A stretch of DNA of 64,000 bases from Allochromatium warmingii (GTDB lineage Bacteria > Pseudomonadota > Gammaproteobacteria > Chromatiales > Chromatiaceae), in contig NZ_FNOW01000010.1 in the NCBI RefSeq assembly GCF_900107145.1, forward strand, positions 1-64,000, given 5' to 3'. Within the stretch, counting starts at the first letter, position 1; every line of letters starts with the position of its first letter. Under the pieces are notes generated by a model. It was not told the DNA's origin and ran no database searches. It was given only the letters and a program-made list of their open reading frames with translations. Of this stretch, positions 56,301 through 64,000 are shown in pieces. The position numbers and the translations under genes are program-made.

Positions 56301-59300
56301 TGCCCGTGGTGACGCTGCACGAGGATACCAATCTGACTGGCATTAACAGTCTGGTGGTTCCAGCAGGCACGGTGCTCAATCTGACAGCGGCACAGTTCCA
56401 GCAACTGACGGATGCGGGTGAGATTACCGGTGTTGGCGGGACGACGGACTTCACCGTCAACATCACCGACCTGACTCAGGCCGATGTGGCGGGTGGATTC
56501 GACCTGTCCGGTATTACGGCTGGTACGCTGACCCTTACGTTAGCGCAAGATGTCAGACTGCTAGCAGCCGATGATCTCAACGACGCAGACATCAACATCG
56601 GCGGCTTCACCTTCACCCTGCCGCAAGTCAGCATGGCGGATGGGCTGAACATCACCGGCACCGTCGGCAGCGTGCTTAAGTTCGTCGATATGCAGGTTGA
56701 TCCTGTCGTTCCGCCCGCTACTTCTTCAGCCGACTATATCGACGCTTCCGGCTTCGCGGTTGATGAGCTGCACATGACCGCGCTGTTAGTTGCTGGCCAG
56801 AACGTCGATCAGATCTTCCAGGGCTTGGCTGAAAGCGTAACCAAAGTCGTGACCGACGACTATGGCTATGTCGATGGCACGAATCAGATCGTCGTGATCG
56901 AGGCTGGTAGCACCGTTAATGATGATGTCGCTTTCATCAAGGAAGAAGCTGAGGTCGAGATTCGCGAATTTACGCTCAATCTCGAAGGCGGTGTGGTACT
57001 CGCAGGCGATGTCAATCTGTCTACGGTTGATGCCCAGTCGCTGATTCCGCTGCGTTTGCAGACGGTGACTATCAACTCGACCGGCACAGCCGAGAACGTC
57101 GCCGCCGGCGGCACCGCGAACGTGATTAAGGGCGATTTGACCTCGGTGGCCTTCGCTAACCCTGGTTATATCCCCAACAACCTGCTCAATGTCGCCATCA
57201 CTGCCGAGCAAGCGTTGAACATGGGCGGCATTGTGTTTGAGTCGGTGACGAACGCCGACCATGATGATGGTATTGCCGTCAACGATAACACCGCCGCTAC
57301 CGCCACGCTGACCGTCACCGGCACGGCGGCTGTCGATGTCGGCACACTCGACACCAGCGACGACGATGTTGATGGTCTCAACGTGGTCAACAATGGCACC
57401 GGCACCCTGTCGGCGATTGTCAACGCAGCTAACATTGACCAAGACTTGGACAACAACGACGCTCTGAGCTTCACCGGCACCGGCGATATTGCGCTGACGG
57501 TTGTGGGCAACGTCAACCTGTCCGACGACACACTGGACGCAGTACGTGCTATTGACGTGGTTGAAGACGGCGAACTGACGCTCTCCTATACGCAGTTCAC
57601 TGACTTGGGTGTTGCGGCTGTGACCGTGATTGATGGCAGCGATGCTGGCACCGTAATTGGTAATGCCACGCTGAACATCAACGGCTACACCGGTGCCGCG
57701 TTCGACGCAACGACGCTGGACACGCATTTCACCACGGTGACGGTGTCGTTGGCAGATCAGGATGTGACATTAGCCGCTGGCGTCAATCTGACCAATGTCA
57801 CGTCCATCGAGGTGCAGGAAGGGCGCACGCTCACCCTGACGGCGGCTCAGTTCCAGCAATTGGCAGGCATTGGCACGATCACCGCAGTGAATACCGATGG
57901 TGACGGAACCACTCAACCTATCAACGTTGTGATTACCGACCTGACTCAGGCCGATGTGTACACCGACGTAGATGGTAATAACGTTGTCGATCCGGCGGAA
58001 ATCTTCAACCTGATCGGCATTGACAACGCCAATATCACGGTCAAGCTGGGTCAGGCATCCGTCGATCTCGGCCATTATGTAGATGGTGTGCTGGAGCCGG
58101 GTACGGCGTCCGTGCTCAATGGTGCGTCTTTCGAACTGACCGACGGTCAGACGCTGGGTATTGCTAACTTTACCCAAGCGAATGGTTTGGCTGTGACAGG
58201 CACGGGCAACACCACGCTGGTCTACAAGTTCAGTCCCCACACCACCGCCCTGAATACTCAGATCGATGCTTCGGGCTATGGTGTTGCGGTTCTAAAAGCC
58301 CTCGCCACCGGGTTTGTTGTTGACAACAACAGCAACAATGTCGAGTTCTCCATCGACGATCTGCCAAATTCGGTCGAGCTGCGTCTGTATGCAGATCCGG
58401 CCGACCTCGGTTTCCTCGATCCGACCTACCGCGTGGTGGTCATCGAAGCAGGCGTCAGCACTCCGGCCAGCCTGATCTTCAACGACTACGATGCCACGGA
58501 TGAAGTGCGAACCCTGGATCTCACGCTGGAAGGTGGCGCGACCCTAGCCGGTAATCTGGAGATCCCGACTCGTACCGATAAGGATGGAAGCTATGGTCTG
58601 ACCCAGTTCTTCGACACCCTGACGATTCGTTCTACGGGTGATGCGGTCAATACCATCACGGGTGACATCTCCACGGCTACATTGCTTGGTGCGCCTAACA
58701 CCAGCGAAAACAACCTACTCAACGTGGTTATCAACGCACAGCAGGACTTGGTGATTGGTACCTATGTCGGTGGCGTGCACAACAGTGACGGTGACATCGT
58801 CTTCAACAATCAGGATCCGGATGCGCTTGACGACGCCGCCGCTAACCTGACCGTCACCGGCGATGCTAATGTGACGCTGCATGGCATTGATGTGTCCGAC
58901 GCTGTTGATGGCGGCATCTCGGTGCTCAACATCGCAGCTACCACCGCTGGTACCCTGACTCTGACCGGCGGCACAGCAGCCATTGCGGCTGATAATGTCG
59001 AGCAGATTATCTTCACCGGCACCAGTGACATCGTCATGGGTAGCAATGACGACGGCGCAGGCGCTGAGGGTATTACCTCAGACACGTTGTCGTTGATCGA
59101 TGCCTCAGGGTTGAGTGGCGACCTGACCCTAGCCGAAATCACTGTAGATAACACCGACTTCAGTTTCATTGCTGGAACTGGCGTCACGACGCTGACCGTT
59201 GAAACCGAAACGTTGAACGCTGACTGGAACGGTGTAGATGATGTTGATGGCAACGGTGATGACGAGCCGGGCTGGTCGTTCGATCTGAGCAACGCCGCAG

Positions 59301-62300
59301 TTGGTTCCGAGCTGCATCTGGGCGCTAACACCTACACCAGTGGCGATCTCTCCATCGAGCTGGGCGCTAACGCGATCCTGTACATCGATGCCACTACGGA
59401 TCTGACAGCCCTAAACAGCCTGACGATCACCGGCACTCAAAACCATGCCATCGTGCTGGCCGACGAAGTTCAATTGACGCTGACGGCGGCGCAAGCCAAT
59501 GGTCTACATATCATCGCCGGGCCGGATACCAATGGTGATGGCATTCGTGGAGTCGTCAACATCGTCGATCTGATGAGTGACACGGCTTCTATTAACCGTG
59601 TCTATGACTTCAGCGGTATTGCTCAGGAGGTTGCTGGCACGATCAAGTTCTACGAGGGCGATCCTTTAGCGAATCCGGTTATTCCGCCAACTCAGGATGT
59701 CACGCTCGACGCGACGACCGATCTCGGCTTCATGAGCATCACGCTGCAAGATTTGGACGGCGATAGCAACAGTTTGGATGGTCAAACCATCCGTTTCACC
59801 ACTGAAGCCCAAGCCAACCGTGAGATCATCGTTAGTCAGAATCCTGATCTTGCAGTTGATCCTTTACAAGGCGACAGCTCCACTAACGTCATCTGGCTGT
59901 TCAACCAGATTGCAGCGACAGTCGATACGGCGGCTTACGATCCGGCCATCGGGCGGCTGTGGGTGAGCGAAGATCTCATCAACGCTGAAGGCGGTGATGT
60001 CGAGCAGTTGTTCACCACGCTGCCGAGCACCATCTTGCGCGTTGATTTCACCGACCTCACTGCGCTAAACATCCTGTTGGACTCCGATAATGTTGACCGC
60101 ACAGTCGAGTTCGTGAACTTCGCCGCCGTCAATAACCTGACCTTCAGCGACACGGGTGCAACTCCAGAGGAGCATATCGAGAATCTCACCCTCAAGTTGG
60201 GTGGCCAGGTGACACTGGGCAATATTCTGCTCGACGATGTGGTCGCTGGCGCGAACACCAACCCAGCTTCGGTGAAATTCGATACGCTGACAATCGAGTC
60301 GCATCGTGCGCTGCATGAAGATCACTTCCTAGCAGCCGAGGCGTACCTCAACGATAACGACGGTCAGGCCGAAATGCGTGACGGGATCGACGAGGATACG
60401 GATAACGATGATCCCGAAAACGCGCTGCCGATCAACTTGAACACCGTCGGCAACATTGGCGTTGGTGCGCGGCACGATGTCAATTTGATGAATGTGTTTA
60501 TCAATACGTTGGAGCTTTCAACAGTCGGTAATGGCTCAAATGGTTCAGGTGCAGCCCTCACCGTCGGCACCATTACCTACGAGAACGGCAACGCTACACT
60601 AGCCGCTAACAACGCAGATCGTGATGCGCTGCTCGACATCACCGGTACCAACAACATCACCATCGGTGCGATCAATACGGCTGATGCCGACATCACCGGC
60701 TTAACTGTTGATGCCACTGGCTTTACGGCTGTGCTAACTGCTCCGGGGGCAAGTCCGGCCTTCCAGCTCGACAACACTGAGCAGCTGACATTCACCAACG
60801 GAGATAGTTTGAACGGCACTATCACCCTCGGCAGCGCCGTCAACGCGGGCATTGCAGGTAACGAGCTGTCGTTTATCAATGCTGCCGATTATGACGGCAT
60901 ATTGAACCTCGGTATCGTTGCTCAGATTGATAGCACGAATGATGACCGTAATGCGGATGGCGATACCACAGACTTGGGTGATGCGGCCTTCAACTTTGTT
61001 AGTGGTTCGGGCATCACGACCATGACCCTCGGCACGGCTAATGGAAAAACGCCGACGTTGAATGCCGGTCAGACTTGGACCTTTGACTTCAGTGCTGCAG
61101 GGGCAGCAGCGGGAGTAGTTAGCCGACTGACCATCACCGACGATGTCGTGTTCCAAGCAGGTGGCAACCTCAACATCACCCTGAATGCCAACACCGTCCT
61201 CTATATTGATGACAATGTTGATCTGAGTGCCGTGAATCTGGCTGTCACGAATGGTCGTATCGAGGTGCTTGCTGGTTACACGCTGACCTTGTCAGTTGCG
61301 CAGGCTCTAGCATTGACCGTTAATGTTGAGGGTGCTGGTACCGTGAAGATCATTGGCAATGCCGATGATGTTAACGGCGTAACCTTAGGACAGCATCTGA
61401 AAACCGCCAACGTCGATCTGTCGGCTGTAGTTTTGACGGCGGCTGATGGTGTCTTAGCGACGGCTGGAGATGAGGTGCTTGATGTGACGCTGCCGGGTGC
61501 AATTTTGCCACCTGCCGTTGCTATTGCCGCGCAAACCGTCACAGGTTCAGCTAACAACGATGCCATTGTGTTAGCTAATGCCAACAACATCGTCACAGGC
61601 GGTGCTGGAAATGACACCATCAACATCAATGCTGGTGGCCACAACACCATCAACGTTGATGCTGGTACCGATACCATTGTTGGTTTGGATACCGTTGCCG
61701 GTGTGGCTCCTGCCGGTGGAAGCGATGCGTTGGTGGTCTCGGCTGGAGCAACAGCTAATGCAGAGATTGCAGACATATTTGTCGCTACAGCAACCACCAG
61801 CAATGCCGGTACGGTCAATTTGACAGGTGCAGATGGAACGGCTGTGGAGATCGACATGACACTGGCCACCGGTACCACTGGCTATAACATTGATGGTGGT
61901 GAGAGTGATGATCCCCATGTTGTAAGTGATGGCGATATCCTGATTGGTAGTGCCTTCGCGGATACCATCAACGGCGGTAACGACACCCAAGAAGCTGCAG
62001 GTGATGTTGATGTGCTGACCGGCAATGGTGGCGCGGATACTTTTGTGTTTGAAGTCAGTCAAAGTAATCCTATTGAACTGACTGAAACACCAGCGGGTAC
62101 GGTTGGTCGTGATGTAGAGCAGTGGGATTTCGATCCTAATGGAACCTTAAATGCAACGGCTTTTAATTTGGATAACAATGGCAACCAGAGCGTAACCGTA
62201 CTGTTCCGAAATAACGAAACTGCAACGAGCTTCACTATCCTCGATGATGTCAGCATCGACTTTACATCTGGTGATGCTATTGCAGCGCGTATTGCTACGG

Positions 62301-63142
62301 AACTCGGCATTCGTGGTGTGGCAGCAGCTTATGATGCGACCACTGATCTTCTAACCTTGACCGGCACAGCAGGCCAGTCAGTAGAAATCATGGGTATAAC
62401 CCCGACGGCTGCCTGGGCTGTTCCTGCTGATGCGCCAATTGAAGTGGCTGGATATGATGCAGGCGCAGGAAACGATGTGCCCCAGATTACCAATGTGACT
62501 GTTGGTACAGGTGACCTAGCCGCCACCGCTGTGGCCGGAGAGATCTATAGCATTACGGTTGGACTTGCAGAAGGTAGCGACTTTACTTTCGAGTATACGG
62601 CTGTAGGTGGTGAAACTGAGGTTCAGATTGCTAACCAACTTGAGGCAGGATTAGATGCCTTGAGTGCTGAATACACAGCTGTAGTTGCGGGTAATGTCAT
62701 CACCATCACCGATGCTAATGCAGACAATGGTGGCTTCACAGTAGACTTGGATAACAACCCCGGCATTAGCGGAACTGGTGCCTCTGCGTTGGGGGCTGGT
62801 GCGGGAGTCTGGGCAGATACTTATGCCGATATCATCACCGACTTTGTTTCGGGTGTTGATAAGATCCAGTTGGGTATAGCGGCTGGTACCAATGCCAACT
62901 ACATGGAAGCAGTTGGCGTTGCTGACTACGCAACGGCCTACGCCGCAGCAGACGCAGCCATGAACGGTACGATCCTTTACTACCTGACCTCGGCTACCGA
63001 TCTGGATGGTGCTGCCGGCCCTGGTACCGATGGCGCGGGCTTGCTGTTCTTTGATGCTAATGGCGACCAGAACGTAGATGGAGTCATTGCTTTGACTGGC
63101 ATTTCCTCTGCCAACTTCGACGAGCAGGACATCATTCTCTAA
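50354..63142 (+). CDS. Giant RTX-like surface/S-layer-type protein, 4262 residues
   Basis: A single uninterrupted frame of 12.8 kb. N-terminus: SSYDTYTGGGGSDRYLIS module shared with the 266-residue neighbour. Residues about 630-810 hold repeated glycine-aspartate turns (TNGDGNNNYEI, TTGNGDNHFEI, LTAGNGDNRFDI) of RTX/beta-helix type. Residues about 1560-3450 carry four diverged repeats of about 460-550 residues. Near 3726 comes ANNIVTGGAGNDTININAGG, an RTX-like Ca site, and the C-terminus ends in TGISSANFDEQDIIL, a type I secretion-like tail. No signal peptide, few Cys. An AGAGGA lies about 9 bp before the ATG. A cell-surface layer or adhesin role is inferred. Confidence 0.85.
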   Translation: MTTAAFGIGNDVITATSSYDTYTGGGGSDRYLISNDLEVGSYTFRDSEGENSIFFEAGTVIDSTIFTATGAKLRLSNGTEITVIGDVSKWSFVFGGNFTNGSTDQATVMSYAEMAAAFGVQDVATVTNPDSADAQGIGGTTTNLGIQPNDASSIFTLTELRQELPDSIPTQVMNYWGDPETGEGVPVALLWGAINDYLSDADDIKDNLFDINDSLSEIRLITLAGFGPNDTTNRDDNVAKDGDYTGDYQINVTLSDGTINQAIVTLTQAQFEYLNGLLFDADGNSRIFEKEVVYQVQARDSDGNLMFDVNGDEILVDAVVEGGYIEYPVILTTSQNNGGTEEPGYTGSTNDTIVAARLELLHGAYIDGGAGINTLEIDAKGYFAQPKALLNIQHITVQNLPNVYTYTNKEGENADIGDNENINGYPDVAETNPGSPNSILDLSRAVDIETLTVTEGNFEGLTAQAASGTLTIAGIRNGVTTTLDGGFQHDVTLHYSSVSDAAGTNLVFHNLSMGDALNDQTDPVLSVAHNAETLNIHSSGAGNFLHMGNLGGQLSTLNITGEAHLFIKGDLNASFHNDNPVVIDASENSGGVNLNLTDSQNVTFVGSQANDRFSVTTSESDTNPFNDETVLIEGGAGNNYYEVIGADKVTITNGDGNNNYEILRDGGTSTDLLTITTGNGDNHFEIDQVATAVLTAGNGDNRFDITSNNSYDYLVDDSVEFKSDITITVGDGENSFDIAADANIGTVHVTAGNGGNAINIEAATINVTTGTGADDIRVEGRDITINAGGSGNNITLVGTDDDYTNDISEDSGALIKINAGTDSVINLGSGTDPQQAANDDFPGVGAVIAKEGSSITGENLTLVVDTIADLRAATLEGITAIVLDDDAVAYEKSDSANAENGDRALLTLTDQQLGNLLADGVTVSVEGSIFHTSAHIKVIVTQDLDLTSADWAALLADLPASVDLMFEINDTAQLTISAQQLHTKVAPNGISITNDGNTDQLAGKVLITDAGLDFDPFNTNDQVRTTIDSREYIGGSLATGEFGFTQANADLTDGIQRDEWGYNVLVDRTMNGYNRPADAPSYSRLVINTDDQDGVLTPFSTIETFLRIVGEADMAFTPVEGGIDDWGRPVEGGSAIALGIDNGEPTNTYMVDFSDATGAITNLTLANFEKADAIYGNGTTEAKARVNVELGGDVATDEQGLVSKGVQTYVVTQINDTRDDDGDADTTTATFYTCATTQDLETLGLQGNYDKTITFANTEQGVNFLMEVEYSKAYGYAVGSLVGKFARDGADAVVNIVADENAPASAEQKVAGIELTNATSATINVTGGDITIEALSGSVADYVFVAEASSITLDSDFELALPGLSSIDASAVAADFTATLTGAADGAGFDFTASAGITTLTLDTVTAGHHSSFTAVDTATFKLIVAEGTTDLSAATLTGVDSVALKDKAVVALSQAQVNAIGQVNITLAHPGVDGAVHVTDLGAQAFDSTAFGDGVAVEITMAEEGTSVLDSTTDLSNVRAFDMNGANVTMTAAQLIQLATSLAATGDMNAFISDLDGAVLNITDVTQAHADWSIEFNGQVFNFSDLLVYFSTYDGLAGTLTLAESVNLSAGATFGALNFDVVMGDNLTLGIATQVQADGLVVNGGVGSTIDLLFSGLDNTDADHIDASGYSVATLRFLASLLTPEESNIDSIFRQLPETVVKSIYNNGVDLVDQTVTVEAGTFTQGFILDHLTQANIELEDVTINLNGGTNVNGNISLMVTDKEDGSIQTYLKTLTINSTGTEPNPQNGNTANIITGNLTSQGIDGVTNDNALLDITINAGQALQLGGIVFESVVNTNEVAQLTVTGTANVRIGELDTQDDDVDGLNVVNTGTGTLTVGIDAGKIDAADDLSFTGTGPIVLSIASNVDLSDDILTAVTRINLEAGAELTLTMAQADAIGAADFTIAAGNNATLNLKGLNDEPFAVANYADGIVIGSLTIANLPVVTLHEDTNLTGINSLVVPAGTVLNLTAAQFQQLTDAGEITGVGGTTDFTVNITDLTQADVAGGFDLSGITAGTLTLTLAQDVRLLAADDLNDADINIGGFTFTLPQVSMADGLNITGTVGSVLKFVDMQVDPVVPPATSSADYIDASGFAVDELHMTALLVAGQNVDQIFQGLAESVTKVVTDDYGYVDGTNQIVVIEAGSTVNDDVAFIKEEAEVEIREFTLNLEGGVVLAGDVNLSTVDAQSLIPLRLQTVTINSTGTAENVAAGGTANVIKGDLTSVAFANPGYIPNNLLNVAITAEQALNMGGIVFESVTNADHDDGIAVNDNTAATATLTVTGTAAVDVGTLDTSDDDVDGLNVVNNGTGTLSAIVNAANIDQDLDNNDALSFTGTGDIALTVVGNVNLSDDTLDAVRAIDVVEDGELTLSYTQFTDLGVAAVTVIDGSDAGTVIGNATLNINGYTGAAFDATTLDTHFTTVTVSLADQDVTLAAGVNLTNVTSIEVQEGRTLTLTAAQFQQLAGIGTITAVNTDGDGTTQPINVVITDLTQADVYTDVDGNNVVDPAEIFNLIGIDNANITVKLGQASVDLGHYVDGVLEPGTASVLNGASFELTDGQTLGIANFTQANGLAVTGTGNTTLVYKFSPHTTALNTQIDASGYGVAVLKALATGFVVDNNSNNVEFSIDDLPNSVELRLYADPADLGFLDPTYRVVVIEAGVSTPASLIFNDYDATDEVRTLDLTLEGGATLAGNLEIPTRTDKDGSYGLTQFFDTLTIRSTGDAVNTITGDISTATLLGAPNTSENNLLNVVINAQQDLVIGTYVGGVHNSDGDIVFNNQDPDALDDAAANLTVTGDANVTLHGIDVSDAVDGGISVLNIAATTAGTLTLTGGTAAIAADNVEQIIFTGTSDIVMGSNDDGAGAEGITSDTLSLIDASGLSGDLTLAEITVDNTDFSFIAGTGVTTLTVETETLNADWNGVDDVDGNGDDEPGWSFDLSNAAVGSELHLGANTYTSGDLSIELGANAILYIDATTDLTALNSLTITGTQNHAIVLADEVQLTLTAAQANGLHIIAGPDTNGDGIRGVVNIVDLMSDTASINRVYDFSGIAQEVAGTIKFYEGDPLANPVIPPTQDVTLDATTDLGFMSITLQDLDGDSNSLDGQTIRFTTEAQANREIIVSQNPDLAVDPLQGDSSTNVIWLFNQIAATVDTAAYDPAIGRLWVSEDLINAEGGDVEQLFTTLPSTILRVDFTDLTALNILLDSDNVDRTVEFVNFAAVNNLTFSDTGATPEEHIENLTLKLGGQVTLGNILLDDVVAGANTNPASVKFDTLTIESHRALHEDHFLAAEAYLNDNDGQAEMRDGIDEDTDNDDPENALPINLNTVGNIGVGARHDVNLMNVFINTLELSTVGNGSNGSGAALTVGTITYENGNATLAANNADRDALLDITGTNNITIGAINTADADITGLTVDATGFTAVLTAPGASPAFQLDNTEQLTFTNGDSLNGTITLGSAVNAGIAGNELSFINAADYDGILNLGIVAQIDSTNDDRNADGDTTDLGDAAFNFVSGSGITTMTLGTANGKTPTLNAGQTWTFDFSAAGAAAGVVSRLTITDDVVFQAGGNLNITLNANTVLYIDDNVDLSAVNLAVTNGRIEVLAGYTLTLSVAQALALTVNVEGAGTVKIIGNADDVNGVTLGQHLKTANVDLSAVVLTAADGVLATAGDEVLDVTLPGAILPPAVAIAAQTVTGSANNDAIVLANANNIVTGGAGNDTININAGGHNTINVDAGTDTIVGLDTVAGVAPAGGSDALVVSAGATANAEIADIFVATATTSNAGTVNLTGADGTAVEIDMTLATGTTGYNIDGGESDDPHVVSDGDILIGSAFADTINGGNDTQEAAGDVDVLTGNGGADTFVFEVSQSNPIELTETPAGTVGRDVEQWDFDPNGTLNATAFNLDNNGNQSVTVLFRNNETATSFTILDDVSIDFTSGDAIAARIATELGIRGVAAAYDATTDLLTLTGTAGQSVEIMGITPTAAWAVPADAPIEVAGYDAGAGNDVPQITNVTVGTGDLAATAVAGEIYSITVGLAEGSDFTFEYTAVGGETEVQIANQLEAGLDALSAEYTAVVAGNVITITDANADNGGFTVDLDNNPGISGTGASALGAGAGVWADTYADIITDFVSGVDKIQLGIAAGTNANYMEAVGVADYATAYAAADAAMNGTILYYLTSATDLDGAAGPGTDGAGLLFFDANGDQNVDGVIALTGISSANFDEQDIIL
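55100..60900 (+). repeat. Four diverged long repeats in the giant gene
   Basis: Anchor IDASGY/F-type segments start at 55349, 56738 and 58262, with a diverged fourth counterpart near 59923; spacings are about 1.39, 1.52 and 1.66 kb. Each is followed by a short LP/LA-containing segment (IFRQLPETV, IFQGLAESV, IDDLPNSV, LFTTLPSTI) and later by a TVTGTAN-type strand with a D-x-D cluster and NVVN. Exact edges cannot be set by eye. Confidence 0.75.
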
Positions 63143-63290
63143 TAGCAAGGTAGAGCAAGGTAGGATGGGTAGAGTGACCACGGTATGACGCTGAATGTTG
63201 GCACGGATGCCGATTGGTCACGAAACCCATCGAACCAATGCTCCAACGTCTAACCTTTGAACGCCCTCGGCAAACCGGGGGCGTTTTTAA
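63143..63290 (+). repeat. Palindromic direct repeat with terminator, copy 1
   Basis: Starts directly after the giant gene's stop (TAGCAAGGTAG...). Contains GATGGGT/ACCCATC and TGACCA/TGGTCA arms around about 35 bp, then a terminator stem. The same unit follows the next gene at 63684-63820. Confidence 0.85.
63261..63288 (+). terminator. Rho-independent terminator
   Basis: ACGCCCTCGG and CCGGGGGCGT pair (one G-U) around CAAA, then a T-run. It ends the giant-protein message. Confidence 0.85.
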
Positions 63291-63302
63291 TTGGAGGCAT
63301 AA

Positions 63303-63683
<381 letters not shown>

Positions 63684-63686
<3 letters not shown>

Positions 63687-63820
63687 CAAGGTAGGGTGGG
63701 TAGAGTGACCACGGTATGATGCTGATGGTTGGCACGGATGCCGACTGGTCATGAAACCCATCGAACCACCGCACCGACGCTTAAACTTGAACGCCCTCGG
63801 GAAACCGAGGGCGGTTTTTA
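63684..63820 (+). repeat. Palindromic direct repeat with terminator, copy 2
   Basis: Repeats the sequence at 63143-63290 (TAGCAAGGTAG, GGGTAGAGTGACCACGGTAT, ACCCATCGAACC, terminal stem) with scattered differences. Its first triplet is the stop codon of the protease-like gene. Confidence 0.85.
63791..63819 (+). terminator. Rho-independent terminator
   Basis: CGCCCTCGG and CCGAGGGCG, a perfect 9-bp stem with a GAAA loop followed by a T-run, ends the protease-like gene. It directly abuts the next ATG at 63820. Confidence 0.85.
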
Positions 63821-64000
63821 TGGATGACGAAATAAAATGTACGCAATACTTTTTATCGACACGTCAGCGACCGGATCGAGCCTGCATTGACATCGCCTGG
63901 ATTGAATTTGTCATTTAACATCCAGAGAAAGAAATCATTCAACAAGATGGCAGAATTCGGCGTTGGGCACCAATTCCTGAAGTCGGCGGGAAATATCTCC
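63820..64000 (+). pseudogene. Small gene broken by an in-frame stop (3' end outside window)
   Basis: From the ATG at 63820 the frame reads MDDEIKCTQYFLSTRQRPDRA...WIEFVI, then TAA at 63916-63918, and continues in the same frame as HPEKEIIQQDGRIRRWAPIPEVGGKYL up to the window end. Both parts look like one small protein family that I recall with a Gln where the stop is (VIQHPEKE), so a CAA-to-TAA change is likely. The rest lies beyond 64000. A sequencing error or suppression are alternatives. Confidence 0.6.

Noticed and set aside
50476-63181. Long antisense open frames opposite the giant gene
   Set aside because: They arise from the biased codon use of the giant gene, have no family features or plausible starts, and are Ser/Val/Pro-rich shadows.

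Overview
The window reads as a chromosomal segment of a nitrogen-fixing gammaproteobacterium, most likely a Chromatiales-type purple sulfur bacterium. This is inferred from an rnfDGE tail beside cowN, the rhlB/trxA/rho neighbourhood, a tmRNA tag ending in ANDDNYALAA, and very large RTX-like surface proteins. The genus cannot be fixed from sequence alone. The left edge cuts rnfD and the right edge cuts a small decayed gene.

Layout. 1-9.4 kb: end of the Rnf complex, a membrane diguanylate cyclase, CowN (protects nitrogenase from CO), a secreted Cys-rich protein of unknown function, a family-3 solute-binding protein paired with a sensor histidine kinase, and an LpxH-like phosphoesterase. 9.4-21.9 kb: argG and tgt on the plus strand; then a long minus-strand run purH - Uma2 - purD - REC/TPR - histidine kinase-like - vWA protein - membrane protein, with gaps of 22, 13 and 9 bp followed by overlaps of 8, 25 and 4 bp; then a PTPS-fold protein and smpB. 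21.9-31.8 kb: ssrA (tmRNA) with a 9.5-kb integrative element in its 3' end, bounded by a 14-bp direct repeat. 31.9-41 kb: tRNA-Glu, pcnB, panB/panC/panD, a small putative toxin/immunity pair, rho, trxA, an rhlB-type helicase and a HAD nucleotidase. 41-46.9 kb: a multidomain methyltransferase/glycosyltransferase and a Wzt/Wzm polysaccharide exporter. 47.4-63.1 kb: three modular RTX-like surface proteins, the last 4262 residues long. 63.1-64 kb: an aspartic-protease-like gene flanked by a repeated palindromic 3' sequence, and a nonsense-interrupted small gene.

The most interesting region is the ssrA element. It encodes an integrase, an AlpA-type regulator, a ParB-like protein, a winged-helix initiator-like protein, an archaeo-eukaryotic-type primase, a DEAH helicase, a YqaJ-type nuclease, a ribbon-helix-helix (RHH) protein and a DUF5681 protein, but no capsid, tail, lysis or conjugation gene. 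It looks like a self-replicating satellite-type element. Three DNA arrays stand out: GGGGGTARC sites at both ends (integrase arm-type sites), seven consecutive 12-bp units inside the initiator-like gene (possible origin iterons), and nine CTAG tetranucleotides spaced 11 or 12 bp apart directly upstream of the RHH gene (operator or centromere).

Other themes are a dispersed palindromic repeat family (arms beginning AACCGCACAGGCGCAAAGAA) at four intergenic places, domain duplication inside the glycosyltransferase, and module exchange among the three surface proteins. All function calls are from motifs read by eye; no database search was run.
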